Source of the DNA: Burkholderiales bacterium PBB1
Lineage (GTDB): Bacteria > Pseudomonadota > Gammaproteobacteria > Burkholderiales > Burkholderiaceae_C
Assembly (NCBI GenBank): GCA_002255905.1
Contig: NKIN01000001.1
Span: 372,001 to 436,000 of the forward strand
Length of the DNA: 64,000 nucleotides
Direction: 5' to 3'
The notes beneath the pieces are model-generated. The model saw nothing but the letters and a program-made list of their open reading frames with translations. It did no database searches and was not told where the DNA came from. Shown piece by piece: positions 27,455 through 35,633 of this stretch (its first letter is position 1; each line of letters opens with the position of its first letter). Position numbers and translations under genes: made by a program.

Positions 27455-28555
27455 ATGCGGGAGCGGCAATTGATCGGCGGTGAACTGCGTGGGACCGTGT
27501 CTGACGCTGCGCTGGTTCAACCACAACTCGCTTGGTGGAGCAAGTCTGAGGACCTCCGACTTGCCAGCGTGCGCATGCGGGCCGGGCTGTTGATGCCAAT
27601 GCTTGCACAGCGAGGCATTGCTTCTGCGTGGTTCAAAGCGCAAGACGCCTCGCGGTACCGCTGCGTGGTGGTCAGCAAGCGATACGACGATGACACCGTG
27701 AGCCAGTTGCGCCGGTTCAAGCGCCACGGCGGGCGACTTGTGCTGGATCTCTGCGACAACGATTTCCTGCCGAGATCGCAGCAAGAGCAACACCTGCATC
27801 ACGTCGAAAATCTACGCTTGCTGGCGACGCTCGCTGACGCCATCGTCACGTCGTCAGAGCCACTGGCGCGTGTCGTCGCCCGCGAGTGTCCGACTGCCAG
27901 CACTGCTGTCGTGATCAGCGAGATGCCGGACGATCCTTCAATCGTCGGAACCTCCTTGTGGGACAGCGCCTGGAGTCGCTGGGCGATAGCCCGCGAGCAG
28001 GCTCATCTGAACCGAGTGGCGCCTGCCGGAGTCGCCCGACTCTTGTGGTTTGGAAACGCCAACAAGCGTGATCAACAGAATTGGGGCATGGGCGAGTTGG
28101 CGCGGATCGTTCCAATGCTGGTCGACTTGAACCGAGTCTTCCCGCTGCATCTGACAGTGATCAGCAACAACGCCCGGCGCTTCAGAGAAGATGTTGCGGT
28201 GCTGATGCCGTCGAGTCGGTACATCAGATGGCGTCCGTCGACCGTCGAGGCGATATTGCGGATGCAACACATCGCGCTCATCCCGGCGCAGCCCAATGAA
28301 TTCACGGCGTGCAAGAGTGACAACCGCGTTGTCACCGCACTGCGCGCTGGCCTCGCCGTGGTGGCCGATCCGGTACCCAGCTATGCACCCTATGCCGAAG
28401 TGATCCAGCTTGGCGAGATGGAAGCCGGGCTGCGGCGGTATCTGAGCGACCCACATCGGCGCAGCGTCGATGCCTCGCGCGGTCAGGCATTGGTGGCGCA
28501 GTCGGGTTACGCCGATCGCGTGCTCACAAAATGGCTGGATGTTTTGGCTCTGTGA
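27455..28555 (+). CDS. GT-B-type glycosyltransferase (GT4-like), remote
   Basis: This protein has about 366 residues from the ATG at 27455, two bases after the Tam41-like stop; GAGG lies very close to this codon, so the start is uncertain. The N-terminal half has alternating strands and helices ending in GGRLVLDLCDNDFLPR and ADAIVTSSEPLARVV. The C-terminal half has LLWFGNANKRDQ and HIALIPAQPNEFTACKSDNR followed by VVTALRAGLAVVADPVPSY, the layout of a GT-B enzyme with an acidic sugar-nucleotide site. It likely adds a sugar to a lipid head group made by the operon. Donor and acceptor are unknown. Confidence 0.7.
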   Translation: MRERQLIGGELRGTVSDAALVQPQLAWWSKSEDLRLASVRMRAGLLMPMLAQRGIASAWFKAQDASRYRCVVVSKRYDDDTVSQLRRFKRHGGRLVLDLCDNDFLPRSQQEQHLHHVENLRLLATLADAIVTSSEPLARVVARECPTASTAVVISEMPDDPSIVGTSLWDSAWSRWAIAREQAHLNRVAPAGVARLLWFGNANKRDQQNWGMGELARIVPMLVDLNRVFPLHLTVISNNARRFREDVAVLMPSSRYIRWRPSTVEAILRMQHIALIPAQPNEFTACKSDNRVVTALRAGLAVVADPVPSYAPYAEVIQLGEMEAGLRRYLSDPHRRSVDASRGQALVAQSGYADRVLTKWLDVLAL

Positions 28556-28588
28556 ACAGAGGGTCGTGCCCAGCGCTGCGGGGACGTT

Positions 28589-29566
28589 TCACAGCCAGTG
28601 TCGGGCCCGGTACCACGCCACGGCGTCGGCAAAGCCGGTGTCCAGATCGAACTGTGGAGCCCAATCTGCGGCTGTGGCCAAGTCGCTGGCGGGTACAGAC
28701 CAGTCGTCGTGCCGCAGCTCACGCAGCTTTTGCGAATTGAGCATGTTCGCCGCGCCGAGCCACTTGCCTGCATCGCCTGCCAGCGCCAGCGCACGCAGCA
28801 GCGCATGCGGCGCACGCACCAGGCGTGCTCGTTCGTTGCCCACCGCGCGGGCGGCTGCGCCCAATACCTCGTCCCAGCGGTAGCCTTCTGGCCGCGCATC
28901 CGCTGCAGTGAGCACCTGCCCACTCGGCGGCGAGGCTGCAAGCCGCACGATCAGCTGCACCAGATCGTCCACATGGATCATCGCGGCACGCGCACTTGCC
29001 GAACCGAGCAAGGGCACGAAGCGCTGCCTGGCGAGTTGGAAAAACACCAGCGTCTCGCGGTCGCCAGGGCCGTACACCGCCGGCGGACGCAGCACCGTCA
29101 ACCGCTCGCCGAGTGTGGCGCGCACTGCATCCTCGCCCGCGCGTTTGCTGGCTGCATAGTCGGACAGCCGTGGCTCGCGGGCGGCGAGGCTGGAAATCAG
29201 CAGGAAATGCGCTTGGGGTGCGATTCTTCGAGCTGTTTCGGCGAGCCCTGTCGCAGCGTCCCGATTGACCCTGAAGAAGTCGGACCGCCGCGTGGCCTTG
29301 ATCAGCCCGGCCACGTGGATCACGGCGTCGGCGCCGTCGACCAGGCGCTCAAGCGCGGCTGGGTCGCCGAGCGAGCCGGCGACGACCTGCGGCTGCAGGT
29401 TGCGCCAGCGCGGCTCGTCCAGCTCACGCCGCATCAGCAGCCGTGTATGCCAACCGGCCGCGGCAAGCGCCACGACGAGATGCCGCCCGATGAATCCGGT
29501 CGCCCCAGTGACAGCCGCCAGCCGTGCACGGGGGGGCTCTGCAGATGTGGGTTGCGGCTGGTTCAT
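28589..29566 (-). CDS. NAD(P)-dependent epimerase-fold reductase, candidate ceramide reductase
   Basis: This 325-residue short-chain dehydrogenase of the extended type has the Rossmann motif GATGFIG at 21-27 and the catalytic YxxxK as Y137-AAS-K141 (LSDYAASKRAGED). It also has AVIHVAGLIKATRRSDFFRV and the specificity region RPPAVYGPGDRETL. In Caulobacter an epimerase-fold protein of this kind (CerR) reduces the 3-keto group in ceramide synthesis, after N-acylation. The gene here is the only reductase of that type in the locus, so the same role is inferred. It is transcribed alone, convergent to a glycosyltransferase, and separated from the spt genes by about 17 kb. Confidence 0.75.
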   Translation of the reverse strand: MNQPQPTSAEPPRARLAAVTGATGFIGRHLVVALAAAGWHTRLLMRRELDEPRWRNLQPQVVAGSLGDPAALERLVDGADAVIHVAGLIKATRRSDFFRVNRDAATGLAETARRIAPQAHFLLISSLAAREPRLSDYAASKRAGEDAVRATLGERLTVLRPPAVYGPGDRETLVFFQLARQRFVPLLGSASARAAMIHVDDLVQLIVRLAASPPSGQVLTAADARPEGYRWDEVLGAAARAVGNERARLVRAPHALLRALALAGDAGKWLGAANMLNSQKLRELRHDDWSVPASDLATAADWAPQFDLDTGFADAVAWYRARHWL

Positions 29567-29757
29567 CGATGGCGGTTGTGTGTCTGCTGCGTGATGCCAG
29601 AGCAGTCGAACTGGGGCCCGGGTCGCCGCTGATTATCGGGACTCCATCAGGCTGCGACAGACTGATGCGTGAGGCCACTGCTTCTCGCAGTCCTTCGGCG
29701 GTGGTGCGCGGAAGGGGCACCCGTAAAATGGGGTCGCACCGCGTGCTACCTTCAGAG

Positions 29758-30819
29758 ATGAAGTCCCTGTTCCTTACGACGACACCATTGCACGCCTTCT
29801 TTGCGTTGGGCCTGATGCAAGGGCCTTTTCGTGGCTATCAGCACACGCTGGCGCTGATCAGTCGGCTCGACGACTCGCCCGATCACATTGCCGATGCGTT
29901 GCAGGCCAGTGCCACGCCCGGCGTGACGGTGGTGCGTTTTCCGAAGCTCAAGGGAGTGGGTCCTGCGCGGCGCCTGCTGGGCGAGATCAGCGACTGCGCT
30001 CGCGACATCGCGCCTTCGGTGATTGCCGTCGGCAATGATCGCCGGACCGAGTTCTACGCTGCAGTTCGTGGTTGCCCGTCGGCGCGCCGCATCTATCTCG
30101 ACGACGGTTTGCACAGCTACCTGCCGCACCATGAGGTGCTATCAGGTTGGCGTCGGGTGCTGGATGTGACCCAGCGCAGGCTGCGCTATGGCTTGCCAGT
30201 GGAGCGGCCACCGATGATCGGCGGCTCGAGGGCGGTGCAGGAGGCCTACGTGCTGCTACCGCAGCAGGTGCACGATGGGTTGCGTGGCAAGCCGGTCCAA
30301 CCACTTCAACCACCATGGTTTGCCGATCCGTGGGTGCGCCGCATCTGCGCGGCGGCGGCCTCGGTGGCGGGGCTGGATGTCTCGCTCTGCCGCTCGATCG
30401 GCTTGCTGCTGCTGCTGCCTCATCCGCGCTTTCTCGAGTCCTACCCGGTGCTGCGGCAACAGATCGAAGCCGTCGCGGCTCGGCATGCCGAGCGTGGCGA
30501 ACTGGTTGCGCTGAAGGCGCATCCGCGGGCCGGCCTGCCGCTGGATCGACAATTGAAGATGCCGCTGCATTCGGTGCTGGAACTCCCCGCGCGGTTGCCG
30601 ATCGAGGTGCTGGTGCCGCTGTTGTCGGGCACGCTCGTCGTCGGCAGCCTGACGACAGCGCTGTTGTCATTGGCAATGCTGGGCGAGCACTTGACGGTGC
30701 ACAGCCTGCTGCCTCCAGCGGCGCCAGGTGCCGAGGGGGACAACAACGACCGTACCCTGAACATCTACCGATCGGTAGGGATCCACCCCTTCGATCTCCG
30801 AGCGATCTCTACCGCCTGA
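29758..30819 (+). CDS. Polysialyltransferase/GT52-like glycosyltransferase
   Basis: This protein is 353 residues from the ATG at 29758 (MKSLFLTTTPLHAFFALGLM), an opening typical of the GT-B capsule and LOS sialyltransferase-like families. Further support comes from RRIYLDDGLHSYLP, LLLLPHPRFLES, LVALKAHPRAGLP and a C-terminal SGTLVVGSLTTALLSLAML, where the acceptor/donor site is expected. A TAAAAT box lies 28 bp upstream (29724-29729) but no matching -35 was found. It heads a three-gene plus-strand run with a GT8-like gene and a glycerophosphotransferase. The sugar is not known. Confidence 0.65.
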   Translation: MKSLFLTTTPLHAFFALGLMQGPFRGYQHTLALISRLDDSPDHIADALQASATPGVTVVRFPKLKGVGPARRLLGEISDCARDIAPSVIAVGNDRRTEFYAAVRGCPSARRIYLDDGLHSYLPHHEVLSGWRRVLDVTQRRLRYGLPVERPPMIGGSRAVQEAYVLLPQQVHDGLRGKPVQPLQPPWFADPWVRRICAAAASVAGLDVSLCRSIGLLLLLPHPRFLESYPVLRQQIEAVAARHAERGELVALKAHPRAGLPLDRQLKMPLHSVLELPARLPIEVLVPLLSGTLVVGSLTTALLSLAMLGEHLTVHSLLPPAAPGAEGDNNDRTLNIYRSVGIHPFDLRAISTA

Positions 30820-30826
30820 CCCACGC

Positions 30827-31672
30827 ATGTCGTCCGAACCCATCCGCATCTTTGTCGGTGCCGTGCATTCGCACCGCCTGTTGTTCGAAGTCCTGCGCTG
30901 GTCCATCCGGCGCAGCACACGCCGCGCTGTCGAGGTGCTGTCGCTTGGCGAACTGCTGGGCGACACGCTGGTGCTGCCCAAGCGTCCTGAAAACCGCCCC
31001 GGAACCCCGTTCTCGTTCCAGCGCTTCGCCATCCCGATGCTGGCTGGCGGACGCGGCCGCGCCATCTACGTTGACTCCGATCAAATTTTGTTGCGCGACA
31101 TCGCCGAGATGTACGAGCTGCCGATGCGCTTCGGTGCGAAGGTCTTGCGGCGCACTGCCAACGGCCCGGATGGCAAGTTGGGGCTGCGTGGCTCCAGCGT
31201 GATGCTGATGCACTGTGAGCGCCTGCGCGACTGGTCGCCACAGCGCATTGCCGACGACCTGGACGCCGGACGCTACCGCTACGTCGATCTGATGAAGCTG
31301 CGGCCCCTGTGGCTCAAGGGATCGTTGCCACGCGAATGGAACGCCTTCGACCTGCACGAGCCGGGGCGCACCTGCCTGCTGCACTACACCAGCAAGGAGC
31401 AGCAGCCCTGGCTCAGCCGCGGGCATCCGTTCGAGGCACTTTGGTTCGAGGCGCTCTACAGCGGTCTCGATGCCGGGTCCGTGAGCCAGGACGCCGTTGA
31501 TTTTTCTCTGGCGCAGGGTTACGTGCGACCTTCCCTGGCGTGGCAGATCACCCATCGCGCGCTGGACTCGCGCCTCGTCCCATCGTCGTTGCACGCGGCG
31601 GACGACGCGTTTCTCGATCACTGCCGCCAGCACAATTTCAACAACCTCGATGGCGACTACCGTCTCAAGTAA
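30827..31672 (+). CDS. GT8-like glycosyltransferase
   Basis: This 281-residue protein starts 7 bp after the previous gene. It opens with IRIFVGAVHSHRLLFEVLRW and has the donor-metal motif DSD in RAIYVDSDQILLRDI, together with a GSSVMLMH strand and PREWNAFDLHEPGRTCLLHY. This is the GT-A fold of family 8, whose members use UDP-glucose or UDP-galactose. The LPS 1,3-glucosyl/galactosyltransferases belong to this family. No membrane segment is present. It probably extends the same head group as its neighbours. Confidence 0.7.
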   Translation: MSSEPIRIFVGAVHSHRLLFEVLRWSIRRSTRRAVEVLSLGELLGDTLVLPKRPENRPGTPFSFQRFAIPMLAGGRGRAIYVDSDQILLRDIAEMYELPMRFGAKVLRRTANGPDGKLGLRGSSVMLMHCERLRDWSPQRIADDLDAGRYRYVDLMKLRPLWLKGSLPREWNAFDLHEPGRTCLLHYTSKEQQPWLSRGHPFEALWFEALYSGLDAGSVSQDAVDFSLAQGYVRPSLAWQITHRALDSRLVPSSLHAADDAFLDHCRQHNFNNLDGDYRLK

Positions 31673-31789
31673 GCGCCGCCAGCGTCAGCTGATCGCGCAC
31701 TTGTATCCGGCGTGTCGCGTCAACCGAGCCTTTGTCCCGGCTTCAGAGAATCTCAGTGGAACGCATGGGGTTCGATCTACGGTTCATGC

Positions 31790-32938
31790 ATGAAAGTCTG
31801 TTTTCTCTATAACGCGCAGCTCCATCAGATTCCCCATTCGCTGCCGATCGCGTTGGAACTGAGCGCCCGCCATCCTGAATTCGAGGTGGACATTGCGGGT
31901 GCCAGCGTGCGTCATCTGGACTTCGCGCGCCGCCTGTGCGAGCAATACGGCATCAACGCCCGCCTGCGCTATCACCTGCTCGAGCGCCCCTGGTACGTCC
32001 GCCTGCGGGCCCACTTCAGCGGTGAACTGGCCCCGCACAAGAAACAGACCCTGGTGGCCAACGTGAACTACCTGTCGGGGTTCGATGCGGTGGTCACGCC
32101 GGAGCGAACCTCGCTGTCGTTGCGCCGAAGCGGGCGGCTGCCCGCCCGCACCCGGATGGTCTACACCGGCCACGGTGCTGGTGATCGCGCGATGGCGGTG
32201 ACACCGGAGATCCGTGAATTCGACTTTGTCTTCACGTTCGGTGAAAAGCTGGAGCGGCGACGGCTCGATCTGGGGTTGATCCGCCCGGGGGCTTACGCGA
32301 CCGGGGTGTATGCCAAGTTCGACTGGGTGCTGGCGCCGGGTGGGCGGCCTGCACCGCTCTTCGCCAACGGCCGACCCACGGTGCTGTACAGCCCACACTT
32401 CGATCCTGAGCTCTCATCGTGGCCAGAGGTCGGCTGGCAGGTGCTCGACCATTTCGCGCAGAGTCCGGACTACAACCTCGTGTTCGCGCCGCACGTGCGA
32501 TTGTTCGAGCCGCCCACGCCGGGCAAGTACCGCGCCTTTCGTCGCTACGCCGAGCTGCCGCACATGCTGATCGACCTCGGCAGCGAGCGCAGCATCGACA
32601 TGAGCTACACGCTGGGTGCCGATGCGTATATCGGCGACGTCAGCAGCCAGGTGGCGGAGTTCATGCTGCGCCCGCGGCCTTGCCTGTTCCTCAACCCGCG
32701 AGGTACCGCTTGGCAGGGCGACCCGAACTACCGGTTCTGGACCTTGGGTCCGGTGCTCGACGACGTGTCCGCCCTCGGTGAAGCGCTGCGGCGGTCTTTC
32801 GAGACCCACGCCGACTACAGCCAACTGCAGCAAGCCTATTTCGCGGAAACGTTCGGTGGCGCGGGCCACGGAGAGCCGAGTGCGCGACGCGGAGCCGACC
32901 TGCTGGCGGAATTTCTGCGGCGCCCAGCCACAGCCTGA
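31790..32938 (+). CDS. CDP-glycerol glycerophosphotransferase-like protein (TagF/TagB family)
   Basis: This protein is 382 residues from the ATG at 31790 (MKVCFLYNAQLHQI); an upstream in-frame ATG adds only a poor leader. The C-terminal half carries the family pattern VLYSPHFDPELSSW, NLVFAPHVRLFE and, most telling, ADAYIGDVSSQVAEFML with CLFLNPRG behind it. The MVYTGHGAGDRAM motif matches the HG site of TagF. These enzymes transfer glycerol phosphate or ribitol phosphate from CDP-alcohols in teichoic acid synthesis. In a Gram-negative ceramide locus a transfer of phosphoglycerol to a lipid head group is plausible; Caulobacter makes ceramide phosphoglycerate by other genes. It converges on the next gene with a 7-bp gap. 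Confidence 0.75.
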   Translation: MKVCFLYNAQLHQIPHSLPIALELSARHPEFEVDIAGASVRHLDFARRLCEQYGINARLRYHLLERPWYVRLRAHFSGELAPHKKQTLVANVNYLSGFDAVVTPERTSLSLRRSGRLPARTRMVYTGHGAGDRAMAVTPEIREFDFVFTFGEKLERRRLDLGLIRPGAYATGVYAKFDWVLAPGGRPAPLFANGRPTVLYSPHFDPELSSWPEVGWQVLDHFAQSPDYNLVFAPHVRLFEPPTPGKYRAFRRYAELPHMLIDLGSERSIDMSYTLGADAYIGDVSSQVAEFMLRPRPCLFLNPRGTAWQGDPNYRFWTLGPVLDDVSALGEALRRSFETHADYSQLQQAYFAETFGGAGHGEPSARRGADLLAEFLRRPATA

Positions 32939-32945
32939 CCGAAGC

Positions 32946-33860
32946 TCAAAGCGGCTTCGATACCGTGGATCGGCACTTGCTCCAGCGCCGGTGATGCCAG
33001 CTCCACAGCTCCGGGTGCTGCAGCACCTGCGATTCGGTCAGGCGGGTGAGAAAGTCCACATCGGCCTCCAGCGTGCCCTGCCCGAGCGTCAGGGGGGGCT
33101 GAATTTCAAATCGCCACACCGGCGAGGCCGCCAAGGCCACCATGGGCAGCACCGGTGACCGTGACACACGTGCCAGTTGCGCCGGGCCGGCGGGCATGGG
33201 CACGTCCTTGCCAAGGAATCGTTGCATCGTGCCGTCCTCCGCCTTTTTCAGGCCCTGGTCCATCATCAGGAACAGCACCCGGCCCTGCTTCAGTGCGGCC
33301 AGCATCTGGCCGTAGGCGCGGATGCCGCTGTTGGCGAGGATGGCCTGGATGCCGTACTGCTCCAGGCCGTTCTGGAAAAAGCCGTCCGACATCATCCTCG
33401 CCTTGCGGTACAGCAAGGAGACAGGCCAGCCGGACTGCGCCACGCGAATCATCGCGAGGCTGGCATTGCCCATGTGGGTGGCCAGCACGATCGCGCCACG
33501 CCCTTGACTCATCGCTGTGCGCAGGTGCTCCATTCCATCCAGCTGGCAGTGGGCTGCCAGCGTGTCTTCGTCCTGGCGCTGGTCGAACATCGCCATGATC
33601 TCCATCAGCGCGCCGTTGTTCACCCGGTAGGCTTCGCGCAGCAGCGGGCGCACCGACGGGTCGTTTGGCAGTCGACCCAGCACCTGGGCGACCTCGCGTT
33701 GCAGCCGCCGGCGCGGCGACCCGCCGAACCAGAACTGCATCTCGCCCAGCCAACTGCCCAGGGTGCGCGCATGACGGAATCCGATGACACGCAGCAGCGA
33801 GCGCAGGCCGAGAAACATCGCACGGCGACGTCGGCGTCGCAGGTTCCGAGCCCAGTCCAT
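32946..33860 (-). CDS. LpxL/HtrB-like acyltransferase with altered HX4E site
   Basis: This 304-residue protein belongs to the lysophospholipid/lipid A acyltransferase family: an R-rich N-terminus, VNNGALMEIMAMFDQRQ, GAIVLATHMGNASLAMI and FLMMDQGLKKAEDG. The catalytic motif is normally His-x4-Glu (HxGNWE type). Here it reads HMGNAS, His129 with Ser134 in place of the acid. That may mean a changed mechanism or lost activity. It is the last gene of a minus-strand operon and its ATG directly abuts the ABC transporter stop. A role in adding a secondary acyl chain to a lipid of this locus is inferred. Confidence 0.8.
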   Translation of the reverse strand: MDWARNLRRRRRRAMFLGLRSLLRVIGFRHARTLGSWLGEMQFWFGGSPRRRLQREVAQVLGRLPNDPSVRPLLREAYRVNNGALMEIMAMFDQRQDEDTLAAHCQLDGMEHLRTAMSQGRGAIVLATHMGNASLAMIRVAQSGWPVSLLYRKARMMSDGFFQNGLEQYGIQAILANSGIRAYGQMLAALKQGRVLFLMMDQGLKKAEDGTMQRFLGKDVPMPAGPAQLARVSRSPVLPMVALAASPVWRFEIQPPLTLGQGTLEADVDFLTRLTESQVLQHPELWSWHHRRWSKCRSTVSKPL

Positions 33861-35633
33861 TCAGCCGTGCACCGCCAGTGGGGTGGGATCGACCTGCTTG
33901 CGCAAGGTGCTGAGCTGCCCGTCGGCCAGTCGGTACACCCGGTCGGCGGCCTGGATCAGCAGGTCCTGGTGCGCAACGGCCAGGATCGTCAATCGGCCCC
34001 GCAGGTGCTTGACGGCCTCGATCACCGCGGCCTGCGCCTCCGCGTCGAGGTGGCTGGTGGCCTCATCGAGGATCAGCAGCCGCGGCTCATGCACCAGCGC
34101 GCGGGCAATGGCCAGGCGCTGTCGCTGCCCGCCGGACAAGCGCGCGCCCCCTTCGCCGACCCGGGTCTGCAGCCCCTCGGGCATGGCCTCGACGAAGGTG
34201 AGGGCGTCGGCGGCGCGCAGTGCCGTGCGGATCTGCTCGTCGCTGATGCCCACTTCACCCAGCGTCACGTTGTAGGCCACCGATTCATCGACCATCACCG
34301 ATTCCTGCGGCACGTAGCCGATCTGACGCCGCCACTGGCGCAGATCCAGCGCACCGAGCTCCACGCCGTCGACGAGGATGCGACCGCCGGTCGGCCTCAG
34401 CAGGCCGACGACCAGATCCAGCAGCGTGGTCTTGCCAGCACCCGACGGGCCGATGATCACTGTCAACTGTTGTGCCGGTATGGTGAAGGTGCCGTGCTCG
34501 ACGATGGCGCGGCGTTCACCGTGGCTGAAGCTCACGTCGTCGAATTGGATGCCCTCGACCAGGGCCACCCGCTGATCGCCCCCTGGGGCTTCGACCTCGG
34601 CGCGGGCCACGTTGATGTGATCCATCACCGACCAGTAGGCGCTCTCACGCACGACGATCTGCTGGTAGGCACGCTGGGCCTTAGAGAAGTAGCTGACGGT
34701 ACGCGCGAGCAGGAACACCATCACCAGCACCTCGGCCAGCGGCATGTCCAGCACGACCAGGCTGAAGAAAAAGCCGATACCCACCAGGATGGCAAGCAAT
34801 GGTTCCTGCAGCGCGCTCATCGCCTCGCGGCTGATCACCTGGCGGCGCAGTGCCTTTCGCAGGGCCCGTGTCTGGTCGGACAGCAGCGCATCAACGTGGT
34901 CCTCGCGGGCCATCGCCTTCAGTGCCTTTGCCGCGGCCATTTGCCCACCCATGACCGACAGCAACGACCTCAGCAGCACGGTCTGGTGCCGTCCTGCTTT
35001 CAGCGAGCTGCGCACCAGGGTGTGCAGCGACAGCAGCAGCAGTGCGCCCGCGATGATCGCGGCGACGCCGGCCTGCCACGAAATCGACAACGCGACCCCG
35101 AGAAAGATCACGCCATTGAGGACCATGGCAGCCATCTCGGCGCTGTGCTGGAACGCCTCGGAGGCGCGCTGGGCCTCGCTCGCGACGGCGTTGGTCAGGC
35201 GACCCACGGACTGGTCCAGGTAGTGGGTCCAGCGTGCAGACATCACCGAGCGGATCAGCGCGAGCCGCAGGTCGGTGGCGATGTTGGCCACCGTGTAGCC
35301 GACCTGCCGGTTGGCGACCAGCGACAACACGGCCTTCAGCGCGATCAGAACCGTTGACAGCGTCAGCAGCACGACCGTGGTGGGCTGCAGCCCCAGGAAC
35401 TGCGTGACCTGCACCGCGATCTTCTCGGGCATCGACGGCGTGTGCGCGCCGGTGTTTGTGGCGAACGACAGCATGGACAGCAGCATCGACATGCCCAGGC
35501 TGTCTGTCAGGCCGGCAGCAAAAACCGCTACCAGCGCTGCGGCGCTGCGGCCCGGGTAGGCGCGGATGAACGCACCGATCATCTGCGGCGCGCGACTGGG
35601 CTGTTGCTGAGCCCGCTTTTTCTTCTTGCTCAT
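33861..35633 (-). CDS. MsbA-like ABC half-transporter (permease-ATPase fusion)
   Basis: This protein is 590 residues from the ATG at 35633 (MSKKKKRAQQQ), which overlaps the kinase stop (ATGA). Six membrane helices cover about residues 15-310, then a complete ATPase domain: Walker A GPSGAGKTT, signature LSGGQRQR, Walker B LLILDEATSHLD and the switch histidine in AVAHQDL. Half-transporters of this kind work as homodimers, and the family includes MsbA, which flips lipid A. The position between a lipid kinase and an acyltransferase argues for a lipid substrate made in this locus, possibly a phospho- or glyco-ceramide. Confidence 0.85.
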   Translation of the reverse strand: MSKKKKRAQQQPSRAPQMIGAFIRAYPGRSAAALVAVFAAGLTDSLGMSMLLSMLSFATNTGAHTPSMPEKIAVQVTQFLGLQPTTVVLLTLSTVLIALKAVLSLVANRQVGYTVANIATDLRLALIRSVMSARWTHYLDQSVGRLTNAVASEAQRASEAFQHSAEMAAMVLNGVIFLGVALSISWQAGVAAIIAGALLLLSLHTLVRSSLKAGRHQTVLLRSLLSVMGGQMAAAKALKAMAREDHVDALLSDQTRALRKALRRQVISREAMSALQEPLLAILVGIGFFFSLVVLDMPLAEVLVMVFLLARTVSYFSKAQRAYQQIVVRESAYWSVMDHINVARAEVEAPGGDQRVALVEGIQFDDVSFSHGERRAIVEHGTFTIPAQQLTVIIGPSGAGKTTLLDLVVGLLRPTGGRILVDGVELGALDLRQWRRQIGYVPQESVMVDESVAYNVTLGEVGISDEQIRTALRAADALTFVEAMPEGLQTRVGEGGARLSGGQRQRLAIARALVHEPRLLILDEATSHLDAEAQAAVIEAVKHLRGRLTILAVAHQDLLIQAADRVYRLADGQLSTLRKQVDPTPLAVHG

